This document shows, one piece after another, positions 28,662 to 38,176 of a DNA stretch of 64,000 nt. A program made the translations under genes and the position numbers. The stretch spans positions 43,386 to 107,385 of the forward strand of contig MPUH01000102.1 of assembly GCA_001970955.1 (NCBI GenBank), given 5' to 3'. The stretch is from Stentor coeruleus (lineage: Eukaryota; Ciliophora; Heterotrichea; Heterotrichida; Stentoridae). How positions within the stretch are numbered: position 1 is the stretch's first letter; each line of letters begins with the position of its first letter. The notes beneath the pieces are model-generated. The model saw only the letters and a list, made by a program, of their open reading frames with translations. It searched no databases and was not told the DNA's origin.

Positions 28662-30065
28662 ATGTCTTTTACCATCTCATTGAGTGACATCCCTTCAAAA
28701 TCAGATTCTTATCTTCGAGATAATTACATCATCAGGGGTAATATTGGAAGTAATCCTAGAGAATATTTAAATAAGGTAACCCAAAAAGAAACAAATGAAG
28801 AACGACTTGTAAGAATCATCCCAAAAAATTCTATAACTTCAACTGCTGGACAAAACAGGTTATTATGTGAAATCTCAGTACTTTCAAGACTTGAGCATCC
28901 AAATCTTGGATCACTTTATGAATATTATCAAGATCTTTTCAATTATTACATTATCATGGAAAGATTCACTGGAGAAAGTCTATATGACCGGCTTCTTAGA
29001 TCTAATAACCAAAGTGAACAAAATTGTATGATTTATATGCAACAGTTATTTGCTGCAATAAGATGCTTATCAGAAAACAAAATCGCTCATAGAGATATTA
29101 AGATTGAAAACCTAATTTTTGGTTCTGGAGAGTATTCGAATAACCTAAAATTAGTGAGCTTTAGTTCATGCTATATATTTAAAAATGATGAATTTATGGC
29201 AGAAAAAGTGGGTTCTCCTTATTATTTAGCTCCTGAGATGATTAGAAGACACTATGATTTTAGATGTGATTGGTGGAGTGCAGGAGTGATCATGTATATC
29301 ATTCTTTCAGGATCTCCACCTTTTGTAGGGAAAAGTGAAAATGAAGTTATATCTAATATAACAATAGGGAATGTTACTTTTACTGGATCTATATGGAAAA
29401 ATATTAGCAGCCAGGCTAAGGATCTTATAACTGGACTTTTAAGACTTAATCCAGATGAAAGACTAACTCCACAACAAGCTCTTGATCATCCTTGGTTATC
29501 AACAACAGTTCCTCAAGCTCCAAGTCGTGAATCTTCAGCTCAATTCATCTCAGATTTATCACATTTACGTTCTTCACAAAAACTAAAAAAATCTCTTCTT
29601 AAGTACTTATCAGTATTTTTCATATCCCTTGAAGAATATCAAGAACTTTATGGTCTTTTTAGCTACTTTGATTCAAATCTTAATGGCCGAATATCAAAAA
29701 ATGAGTTAAAAGTAGGGTTTATAAGGCTTTTTGGTAACAGAATACGTAATGCTGAACGAGAAATAGAAAAACTTCTTGAAAATGCCGATTTTGATGAATC
29801 AGGCGAACTAAGTTATAATGAATTTGTCACTGCTGCTATGGGTAGACAAAATATTATTGAACAAAGACGACTTAGAAGGATTTTTAAATCAATAGATTCG
29901 AATGATAATGGTTTTATCGATGCACAAGAATTACAAGCTGCACTTTCTAGATGTCTAACAAAAAAAAATGATACTTGGGAAGAACTGATAAAAGAATGCG
30001 ATACTAATGGAGATGGTCTTATTGATATTACCGAATTCACTAATCTTATGCTTAGTAACAAGTAG
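28662..30065 (+). CDS. CDPK-type protein with a degenerate (probably inactive) kinase domain and four EF-hands
   Basis: A 467-residue protein. The kinase-like domain is about 23-286: GNIGSNPREYLNKV lacks the Gly-rich loop, ERLVRIIPK has Arg where the VAIK Lys should be, HRDIKIEN keeps the catalytic-loop Asp and Asn, and the DFG site reads VSFSS with no Asp. GSPYYLAPE and DWWSAGVIMY keep the C-lobe fold. Four EF-hands follow with good loops: DSNLNGRISKNE, DFDESGELSYNE, DSNDNGFIDAQE and DTNGDGLIDITE. The architecture is that of calcium-dependent protein kinases, but loss of the VAIK Lys, the DFG Asp and the Gly loop predicts a pseudokinase that senses calcium without phosphotransfer. Confidence 0.9.
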   Translation: MSFTISLSDIPSKSDSYLRDNYIIRGNIGSNPREYLNKVTQKETNEERLVRIIPKNSITSTAGQNRLLCEISVLSRLEHPNLGSLYEYYQDLFNYYIIMERFTGESLYDRLLRSNNQSEQNCMIYMQQLFAAIRCLSENKIAHRDIKIENLIFGSGEYSNNLKLVSFSSCYIFKNDEFMAEKVGSPYYLAPEMIRRHYDFRCDWWSAGVIMYIILSGSPPFVGKSENEVISNITIGNVTFTGSIWKNISSQAKDLITGLLRLNPDERLTPQQALDHPWLSTTVPQAPSRESSAQFISDLSHLRSSQKLKKSLLKYLSVFFISLEEYQELYGLFSYFDSNLNGRISKNELKVGFIRLFGNRIRNAEREIEKLLENADFDESGELSYNEFVTAAMGRQNIIEQRRLRRIFKSIDSNDNGFIDAQELQAALSRCLTKKNDTWEELIKECDTNGDGLIDITEFTNLMLSNK

Positions 30066-30753
30066 TTTAAAATATTTTTTTTAATTTGTAGTGGAAAATT
30101 TAGATTAAGTTTTTATGATTTTATAAATTTTGTGTTGATTTTTGTGGATAAAATGAAGTTATTTTAATGCTTGGGTAGTCATTGAATATTTGGTATTGTT
30201 TGTGTAAAATTATTTATTTAGTTACTTGGGGAAAAAGTGTGGGAGTTGTAGTGAATGCATTAAAAGATTTTTTTTATTATGAATATAGGGTAAGAACTGA
30301 AATAGGATGAATTTTTGTAGTAGTTAATTATATACTAGGAAGAATACTAAATCACAATTAAATCATTAGTGAAAAATAATTTCTCCATATTATTTAGCCA
30401 CTGAAAATATTTTTCTCTATTTAAATAATTCTTTTACCTGTAAGTAGATAAATGAAAAAATTTTAAAGAATATTTGACCAGTTTGGCCTGAGATCAGTAA
30501 TGCAGCTAAAAATTTCCAATAAATCAACTGCATATAATCTTGATAAAATAACATCAATTGATAATACATTAAGATATCCTTATCTAAAATACCCACTAAT
30601 ACTACAACATCCTAGGATCATTAAAGCCTCACAAGAATTTACATAAACAATTAAAAAGCATTAATATATTTTTTAATAAGAAACTTTTTACAAGCCTCTC
30701 ACCATAAATCATACTAAATCATGTCCAAATCCTCTCATATAAAAAAATATTAA
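30066..30753. other. Intergenic, nothing seen
   Basis: This spacer shifts from G/T-rich (first 250 bases) to A/C-rich before the next start. No frame, repeat or RNA was recognised. Confidence 0.5.
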
Positions 30754-31911
30754 ATGGATTTTTACAAGAAAAGAACCATGAGTTCAAAGCAAGGCAAGGC
30801 AATCAACCACATGTACCCAACTTTATTTGCCGAAAGTCTTAAACGTCCAAAAGTTCAAATCCAAGAGCCTACTCCAGTTTACGATCTCAAAGAAATGCTT
30901 CATGATCTAGAAACTCAAAGAGTGAAATCTGAAGAAGAAGCACAAAAATCAGTATCAGAGCAATTCACATCATCTTTCAAAGCAGTTTCTCGTGATCAAC
31001 ATTCATTTGTCACACGTAATAAAACAGGTGCACCTCGTGTTGGACTATATAATCCTCTATGGGCTTCAGTTAAACCAAGGACATCTCAAGCTTTAAGGTT
31101 TTCAAGTAAGCCTTGTAAAAAACGTGACCCACATATTTTCACTCCTTCCTGTATAGAAAATGATCTTAATTGTACATTTCCTCGAAGACAATCTGCTGAT
31201 ATAGTCAAACCATCAATGGGAAAATACGACAAAAATTTAAAAAGAACAATAACAAATATAAAACAATACAATGAAAAAGTGAAAGAAAAACTACATGATA
31301 TCAAAGAAATCCCAAAAAAACCATTCAGACGTGCCCCATCACCAATAAAGTTCAGCCTTCAGTTAAGTAGAAAAGAATTCGTAACAGAAAAAGACCCACC
31401 AAACGATAAAAGATTTGACTTCTCTGGAAGTATATCTTTAGTCCATAGTAACAACAGAAGAGTTAAATCATTTTGTTTTGAAAAATCTGAAGAAAGAGGT
31501 CAATTGTTTCACTTAGGACTATCAATTCCTCCTTATGACAAAGATGAAGAAAAAATAATGCAAAGACTAAATGTTTCTGTTATGGAATTTAATAAACTAA
31601 CTGAAAGAAAAGATTTAATTCTTGAGCATCAATTATTGACTCCACATCAAGTAGATTTTGATATATACGATGATGCATTTATGAAACAAAGCACAGTCAG
31701 AGGTCCAACAAATTTACCATTAATGAGTACTATAACCCCACGTGATGATCTTATGTATAGGGTAAAAGATACTTATGCTTATAACGTACCTGAAATCCAA
31801 ACTTCTGATGCAAAGCCACAATATCAAGGCAGTGTTCCAGTCAGTGTTATAAAAGAAAAATTCAAAAGCCAATGCTCAGTATATTCTAAAAGCAAGTATG
31901 GGACTTTTTAA
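30754..31911 (+). CDS. Hypothetical protein, possibly ciliary/cytoskeletal
   Basis: A basic 385-residue protein with no enzyme domain. A block near 90-115, GAPRVGLYNPLWASVKPRT, has the VGxYNPxxxxV pattern seen in proteins that bind axonemal or cortical microtubules (comparable with proline-glycine sperm-tail type motifs). The resemblance is weak, so the role is inferred. A second ATG (TMSSKQGK, residue 9) could be the true start. Nearest neighbour downstream on the same strand is the 185-residue gene, 93 bp away. Confidence 0.65.
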   Translation: MDFYKKRTMSSKQGKAINHMYPTLFAESLKRPKVQIQEPTPVYDLKEMLHDLETQRVKSEEEAQKSVSEQFTSSFKAVSRDQHSFVTRNKTGAPRVGLYNPLWASVKPRTSQALRFSSKPCKKRDPHIFTPSCIENDLNCTFPRRQSADIVKPSMGKYDKNLKRTITNIKQYNEKVKEKLHDIKEIPKKPFRRAPSPIKFSLQLSRKEFVTEKDPPNDKRFDFSGSISLVHSNNRRVKSFCFEKSEERGQLFHLGLSIPPYDKDEEKIMQRLNVSVMEFNKLTERKDLILEHQLLTPHQVDFDIYDDAFMKQSTVRGPTNLPLMSTITPRDDLMYRVKDTYAYNVPEIQTSDAKPQYQGSVPVSVIKEKFKSQCSVYSKSKYGTF

Positions 31912-32004
31912 TTTATAATATATTTAGAATATTTTTATAGCTGATTTTTATAATCTTTATGTGAAAATGCGATAAATACAGTTTTACTATATCAATAAAA
32001 TTTT

Positions 32005-32562
32005 ATGGCAAAACATTTCTATGAAGTTCTTGAAACTGTGTATAAAACTTTAAGAATGCCAAGTGATAGGAATACACCTGTAGCTATTGACCAATATTCA
32101 TGTAAACTACAGTTTTCACATAAAGCTTTTAATGATGTTACAGGATCAAAAGCTTTGTTTATACAAAAAAAACGTATTGTTAGGAATAATACAGTGAGGA
32201 GATCTTGTTGCCAAATGAGTAATAAGAAAATAAAAAAGTTTACTTTCCCATCAAAACTTTTGAGGAATGAACCTGAGGATGTTGAACATTTGGAGACACT
32301 TAAAAAAAACGCATTTAACCAAGAAAATAGGAAAATGATTTCGAGATGTGAGATGATAAAAAGTGAGATAAAAAAATCACTTGATGATAAGGATATCATA
32401 AAAATTGAACGTAAAGAGTTGGTTAAGGATATGAAAACACCATGGAATAAGGTTTCAATTGGCGTGGAAAGTAATTCTAGTAATCATTTGGTTGTTAAAT
32501 CTCATGATTTTAGTCAGACACCAACGTTTGTTAGAAGAACTTTTAGCAAGAAAAAATTATGA
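32005..32562 (+). CDS. Small basic hypothetical protein
   Basis: The 185-residue product is very basic (many Lys/Arg), starts MAKHFYEVLETVYKTLRM and ends in TFVRRTFSKKKL. No domain is recognised. It ends in TGA. It follows the 385-residue gene closely on the same strand, and both carry similar basic, helix-poor composition, so a shared compartment is possible but not shown. Confidence 0.6.
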   Translation: MAKHFYEVLETVYKTLRMPSDRNTPVAIDQYSCKLQFSHKAFNDVTGSKALFIQKKRIVRNNTVRRSCCQMSNKKIKKFTFPSKLLRNEPEDVEHLETLKKNAFNQENRKMISRCEMIKSEIKKSLDDKDIIKIERKELVKDMKTPWNKVSIGVESNSSNHLVVKSHDFSQTPTFVRRTFSKKKL

Positions 32563-33701
32563 TTATAATTATGATACTTAGAATCTGATTAAAGGGTTTA
32601 GTAATTCAGGTTTTAAAGCCCTGGACAAATTATTTTGATTTCAATTTATCAAAATTTAATTTTAAATAAACACTTCAGAGTTAAAAACAGGATGACGATG
32701 ATTAATATTTGTAGTTAAAGAATATGATAAGTATTAACAGAATATAAAATTGGTAAAAGTAATTGTAGTTAAGCAATAAGAATTAAAACTAAGAAAATCC
32801 TCTAAGTAGATATCTGATTATTAAAACTAAGAAAATTTCCTAAATAAGAATCTAAATATCTGGAATACTGAAATAAATTATATTAAAAATAATTACAGTC
32901 CTGAGGAAAGGACCCAGTTAACTTTTGAGTTGGGCAAATACTGGAAAATTCTTCTGAAGGCTTCACTTTTCAATCGCCATGATCAACCATTTTCCTACCA
33001 CAAGCTGGAGAGAAAAATAACTGGGATAAATGATTGTCGGCCATATTAAGTTGGAATACTGAAATAAAAGTACCTCTAGTGATAATTATTTTATTTAATA
33101 TAAGGGGATAGTTGAAAAGTATAAGATTATATGTAAATTGTATGAAATATGATTCTGATATTATTATTTTTTGTATTTAAAACTTAGAGATGCCTAAAAT
33201 AATTTTAGCTTATTAAACCATCATTTTTTTCATAAATCTAAATCTAAATCTAAGAGAGATATCATTTGTTATCTTTCAATAGCATTTGCAATCTTGATGT
33301 GAAAAATTTCCCTAATCCATAGTCTTAGAAAACGAATTTTTTATATATAAATTTTCTAACTAGACTCCTCTACCTTATTACAAAAATCAATAATGATTTC
33401 TTATTTATAACCTATCAACTCAAAATCATCCTCTAATTAGTAATTTGTATTACTTTATATTATATCCTATACAATAATCAATCAAATAATAAAAACCAAA
33501 CTTTTTTCAAACTCATTTCAAAACCAAAAATATTTATTTTAATATATCTAGAATGTATTATTCATCTAATTCTCAATACAAAAAGTATTTCTAAACAAAT
33601 TATAATCCTTCTAATATAAATTATCTTATTTTTTTGTTGTTTACAACCAAAATTATTTTGATATGCCCTATTTTTTTTTTTCCATTAGAAATGCATTATA
33701 A
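32563..33701. other. Intergenic with a GC-richer folded block
   Basis: This 1.1-kb stretch has no gene. Two imperfect repeats of TTAAAACTAAGAAAAT lie near 32785 and 32821. A GC-richer block at about 32890-33050 is flanked by 17-base direct repeats (see separate entry). 33190-33700 is A/C-rich as before other plus-strand starts. Confidence 0.45.
32861..33068. other. GC-richer block with hairpins, bounded by 17-bp direct repeats (candidate ncRNA or small element)
   Basis: TGGAATACTGAAATAAA occurs at 32861-32877 and again at 33052-33068. Between them, from about 32895, GTCCT-GAGGAA-AGGAC can form a 5-bp hairpin. It is followed directly by CCCAGTT-AACTTTTG-AGTTGGG, which can form a 7-bp stem with two wobble pairs. 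Base composition is clearly less AT-rich than the surrounding spacer. It does not match the snRNA, SRP, RNase P or tRNA landmarks I know. A structured RNA or a short inserted element are the two readings. Confidence 0.35.
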
Positions 33702-36700
33702 ATGTTGCTTTCAGGTGTTGATGATAAGCCTCTTATGATAACTACCCCTATGTTTACACCTACACCATCTAATAAGCAAGGCTTTTCTTTCCCATCAATT
33801 ACTACTGATTTTGATAATCCTGAATTTTTCTTAGTTTCCCGGCCAATGGCCGAAGAATTACAAGATGTTTCAACTTATCTAAGCGAATTCAGACCTTCGA
33901 AAATTGTCACTCCATTTAAAGGGACGAGTATTGCCATAAGCAAAGATAAATCACGTTTTTTCTTTGGAAGTCGTGAAGGGAGAGTAGGTGTTGCTAAAAT
34001 TGAAACAAAAGAAACTATATTAGAAATTGACCTTAAAGAGGGAACAATTTGGGCAATAGCTTTGTGTGAAAATGATAGGATTTTATTTTCTGGTGGCCGT
34101 GGAGGGCTTATTAGGAAATTATCAACTGCTGATATGAGTCAAGTTGCTGTACTAGAAGGACATAATGATGAAGTTAATGTTATTGCTATTAGTAATGATG
34201 AAAAAACACTATATTCTGCAGGGGATGATGGGCAGGTTATTATGTGGGATATCATGGAAATCTCACCTAAACCGAATTTGCTTGTTAAACATTCAGGAAT
34301 GATTTGTGGAATGGATCTTAGCAAAGATAACAAATATCTGGCTTCAAGTTCCTCAAGTGGGGTAGTATCAGTATATGATCTTACTGAACATAAAGAAATC
34401 TTCAGAGAAAAAAACATAAATAACAATGCATTCTGGACAGTAAAAATTACTCAAAATAACACTTGGCTTGTATTAGGTGACAGTGAAGGTTTTCTTCTAA
34501 TATATTCTTTTGGGACTTGGGAGCTTATCAAAAACATAAAAGCTCATGAAGACATAATAAGAAGCATAGTTTGCACAGCAGATGAGAAAAAAGTTGTGAC
34601 AGGCAGTTACGATACAAAATTAAAACTTTGGGACTTAGACTGGGATTCTGAGCCTATAGTCTTTCAAGGACATACTGAATTGGTAAAAGCATTACTTTTA
34701 AGTGATGATAGCAAAACTATATACTCCTTATCTGATGACTGTAGTATTCAGATGTGGAAAATCCCTCCATATAAAAACAATAGTATCCTCTCAGAAGAAA
34801 AAACAGAAAACAGACCTCTATATGTGGGTTCTCAGAATCGTTCAACTTTATACACATTTGGAAATAAACAGCTTGGGAAATATTGTCATGAGAAAAAATA
34901 TGCTATAGAATATAAAAATTTAGAACTTCCTTCATTAGTAATCACATTATTAAACCCTGTAAAAGATGAGTTTGTGTTTATTGAAATGAAAGAAAATGAA
35001 ATTTGTTATTATTACTATTATAATTCATCATCTTTAAAAATCTCTGATTACTCAGTGACATTTGTTAACCCTGTTACTAATGAAATAACAAGAACTGGAA
35101 CTTTATCATTATATAATGTATGTTCTGCTATTTTTTCACACGATGGGAAATTTCTGATTATTGGTGAAAGTCGTCGATGTTCTATTTTTTTAGCTGAAAC
35201 ATTAGAGAAATTTCACTCATTTTTGTCTCATAAAGAAGAAATCAAACATTTAACTTTGTCATTAAATGGAATTTATCTATTTGCTTCTGATACTCAGAAT
35301 ATAATAAAATGTTTGAATATTATTAACAGGACTGAAGTTAAAGGAATTAAAGATATTGAAGCTGGGGATATTGAAAAAATGGTTGTGTCAAGAGATAATG
35401 AGTTTTTAGTTGTGCTACATAAAGGGAGTATAGCAAATGTATGGTCTATATCTAGGATGATCAAAATTAGTCAAATAAGCCTTGAAGGGGTTAAAGATAT
35501 ATATTACCCAAGCAATGCAGATTACATGTTTTGTTTATATGACTTTTCTATTAAGGCTATAAATTTCCCAACTTTTATCACATGTTTTGAGATCACTCTG
35601 CCTTATAAAGTTGAATATTTTGCGTTCTCACATGATTTTACTGAGATTTATATTAAACATTTAGATGGGCTTACTTCTTGGACTAATCCTCTGTCTGCGA
35701 ATAAGTTTTTATCTTTCGGTCATCCAACTTCTGTAGTAAAATTTTTCCAATATCTAGGTAAGCTAGCTTCAAGTAGAGATGATATTTATGACCCTCAATA
35801 TAATAATTGTGTTTTGGAACCATTCCATATTAATATGATGCACCTTTATGCGTATTTCAACAAAATCTCAAGCCTAACTCAATGTATTCAAGAAAACTGT
35901 CCTTTTTTAATATCAAAATCAGGCTATACCCCTTTAGATATATGCTTACAATCCAATAACGACTTAGGCATAACTCTTTTATATTCAAAAGTTAAACAAG
36001 AAACCCTTAAAAACCCAATGTTCTTAAGTATCTTAGAAAACTCAATAACTCGTATTTGCACAAGCTTATCAGATAAAGCTTATAAATTCCTAGATTTATC
36101 CTTAAGTTCATCAATAGATTCTACTCTAACTCGTTATAGACATTCTAATATCCCCCTTCCTTTATTCTTATATTCCCCAACACTTTTTTGTGACAAAACT
36201 TTATTTTCAGACTTAAGCACAGTATCAACAGAAGGTGAAACATTGCAATTCTTCCAAACTTACTTCAAACTTAATATGAACCCAGGGTCGAATGATAGCA
36301 TAAATTTCGTCAAAGCGCTAATTTCTACTGAAAACGAAACAGTTTTCATGTCTGACTTCATAAAAATAATCCTTGAAGAAAAATGGAAAAAAATCAGAAG
36401 TGTACTTTATATACAATCTTTATTATATTTGATATATTTAATTGCAATATCATGCTACTCAACTTTCGAAGGGATGTTTTTGCTTATTCTCAGTTTTGTT
36501 CTTAATGTTATTTTGATACTATATGAATTCAAACAAGCTATATCTTCAGGTTCAGATTATTTTTCTGATATTTGGAATTATTTTGACCTTCTTAGGCTTA
36601 TTCTAGCAACATTAATGTTTATTACTGATATTATATCAGGAAATGTTTATAGTGAAATTATTATCGCCCTTGTATTATTGATATCTTGGATGAGAGGAAT

Positions 36701-37391
36701 AGCATATTTCCGTGTTTTTAAAGCTACGAGGTATTACATAAATCTTATCTATGAAGTTGTTTTAGATATTTTCCCTTTTCTTATGATAGTATTTTATTCA
36801 ACACTTGCATTTAGTTTCATATTCGAAAGAGTTTTTAGAGGTACTTCTGATCAGGTACCAGATTATTTTTATTACCTTTCTGTATCTTGGGAACTTAATC
36901 TTGGAACTTTTAGTTCAAGTGATTATACGACACTTATGTATTTAGCTTTTATTTTACATGCAGTTTTAAACCCGATTATTATGTTGAATTTACTTATTTC
37001 GGTCATGTCGAATACTTTTGAAAGGGTTAATAGTCAGGTTGAAGTTGCTGATAATAAAGAATTAGCGAAGATGATTTTAGAAGCTGAGTTGGTGTATGCG
37101 TGGAATAGAGATAATGTGGAAAAAGAGTACTTTTTTATGATAAAAGGAGTTGAGATTGAGGAAATACAGGATAATACATTGGCTCAGGTTAGAAATATTA
37201 AAAGAAAAGTTGGTGATATGAACAGAAGCCAAAATATGATATCGGATAGTATTAATGGTTTACTTGAGAGTATAGATGAAATGAAAGTTACTCAGACAAG
37301 AGGGTTGGAACAACAGGAAATGATTATTGAAAGTCAGAGAAACTTAGAGAATATTCTTCAGGAAATGCTTTCTGCTACAAAATCAAAATAA
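33702..37391 (+). CDS. WD40-repeat ion channel of TRP-like fold
   Basis: A 1229-residue protein. WD40 repeats fill about residues 60-690; clear blades include GHNDEVNVIAISNDEKTLYS with VIMWDI near 152, AHEDIIRSIVCTADEKKVVT with LKLWDL near 280, and GHTELVKALLLS with IQMWKI near 323. A single ankyrin-like unit (GYTPLDICLQSN) is near 742. Six hydrophobic helices from about 895 to 1115 follow the TRP/polycystin plan; a pore-like loop YYLSVSWELNLGTF lies between helices 5 and 6, and helix 6 reads LNPIIMLNLLISVMSNTF. The end (about 1150-1229) is coiled coil, probably for tetramerisation. Predicted cation channel with cytosolic propellers; gating ligand unknown. Confidence 0.85.
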   Translation: MLLSGVDDKPLMITTPMFTPTPSNKQGFSFPSITTDFDNPEFFLVSRPMAEELQDVSTYLSEFRPSKIVTPFKGTSIAISKDKSRFFFGSREGRVGVAKIETKETILEIDLKEGTIWAIALCENDRILFSGGRGGLIRKLSTADMSQVAVLEGHNDEVNVIAISNDEKTLYSAGDDGQVIMWDIMEISPKPNLLVKHSGMICGMDLSKDNKYLASSSSSGVVSVYDLTEHKEIFREKNINNNAFWTVKITQNNTWLVLGDSEGFLLIYSFGTWELIKNIKAHEDIIRSIVCTADEKKVVTGSYDTKLKLWDLDWDSEPIVFQGHTELVKALLLSDDSKTIYSLSDDCSIQMWKIPPYKNNSILSEEKTENRPLYVGSQNRSTLYTFGNKQLGKYCHEKKYAIEYKNLELPSLVITLLNPVKDEFVFIEMKENEICYYYYYNSSSLKISDYSVTFVNPVTNEITRTGTLSLYNVCSAIFSHDGKFLIIGESRRCSIFLAETLEKFHSFLSHKEEIKHLTLSLNGIYLFASDTQNIIKCLNIINRTEVKGIKDIEAGDIEKMVVSRDNEFLVVLHKGSIANVWSISRMIKISQISLEGVKDIYYPSNADYMFCLYDFSIKAINFPTFITCFEITLPYKVEYFAFSHDFTEIYIKHLDGLTSWTNPLSANKFLSFGHPTSVVKFFQYLGKLASSRDDIYDPQYNNCVLEPFHINMMHLYAYFNKISSLTQCIQENCPFLISKSGYTPLDICLQSNNDLGITLLYSKVKQETLKNPMFLSILENSITRICTSLSDKAYKFLDLSLSSSIDSTLTRYRHSNIPLPLFLYSPTLFCDKTLFSDLSTVSTEGETLQFFQTYFKLNMNPGSNDSINFVKALISTENETVFMSDFIKIILEEKWKKIRSVLYIQSLLYLIYLIAISCYSTFEGMFLLILSFVLNVILILYEFKQAISSGSDYFSDIWNYFDLLRLILATLMFITDIISGNVYSEIIIALVLLISWMRGIAYFRVFKATRYYINLIYEVVLDIFPFLMIVFYSTLAFSFIFERVFRGTSDQVPDYFYYLSVSWELNLGTFSSSDYTTLMYLAFILHAVLNPIIMLNLLISVMSNTFERVNSQVEVADNKELAKMILEAELVYAWNRDNVEKEYFFMIKGVEIEEIQDNTLAQVRNIKRKVGDMNRSQNMISDSINGLLESIDEMKVTQTRGLEQQEMIIESQRNLENILQEMLSATKSK

Positions 37392-38176
37392 AAATAGTTA
37401 ACTTTTGGATAGAGTTTAGAAAAAGTAGATAATATTATTTGTTATGGTTTTAAAAGAAAAAAATAAGTAGGATGTGAGATAGTTTTATTATTAAATGATA
37501 GGATTCAAGTATTTTATAGGTTTTTATATTTATTTAATATGAGAAATGCAAGAAAAGAGGCTAAATATGAAAAGCTTGTAGAAAAGCTCAATGGTTGTTT
37601 TTAGAGTTGGGATAATTGGAGAATGAAGAGGCTTTTAGATATAATGAAAGTAAATTTATGATTATAGAGTTGATGTTTAAATAATTATAATGAGAAGTAT
37701 GAGAAAAAATACAGGCATTGAAGAAAGGATAAAGAACTAGATTTTATTTGTTTAATTTGCAGAAAAGGAGGATTATATGAGAATTGAGAGAAAATAGGTC
37801 AATTTCAGATTAAATTCTTTTTATACAAGTGCCAAAAAGTATAAAATCCTTCTTTGAGTTCATCACATGGGATTAAACCATTTTTGTCTCGATCAAAAAG
37901 TTAAATATCCCAAAAATTTCATCACGATCCTCACAATTCTCTCCTAATAAGAAGAAATTAGAAACAACATTATAAAAAAATTTTAAGTTCTTTGATAAAA
38001 CAGAACGAAGAAAAATTTACCATATATTAGACTAAAATCTAAAGTGATAGAATTTTAAAAACTACTGTCGATAATATTCACATAAAAACTATCAAAAATT
38101 TTCTTACCTTAATTCCTAATCTTCATAATAACCCTTCCTCATCTTCCCAAAAACTAAATTATCAGCCATATTTTAC
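37392..38176. other. Intergenic with EF-hand pseudogene remnant
   Basis: The first 400 bases are purine/G-rich and include a short broken frame (MRNARKEAKYEKLVEKL, then stop). 37805-37950 holds a minus-strand EF-hand remnant, listed separately. The rest is A/C-rich leader for the PB1 gene. Confidence 0.45.
37805..37950 (-). pseudogene. EF-hand (CDPK/calmodulin-like) gene remnant
   Basis: On the minus strand, FDRDKNGLIPCDELKEGF is a clear EF-hand with loop ligands D, D, N and final E, ending shortly at TGA. The piece just upstream, CEDRDEIFGIFN, is the expected entering helix but lies in another frame, so about one base has been lost in a T-run. Further upstream the frame has several stops and no start. 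Only about 50 codons survive. Confidence 0.55.

Noticed and set aside
32890-33050. GC-richer block as RNase P, SRP RNA, snRNA or hammerhead ribozyme
   Set aside because: The CTGAGGAAAG stretch is only superficially like known cores; no full set of landmarks is present for any of these.
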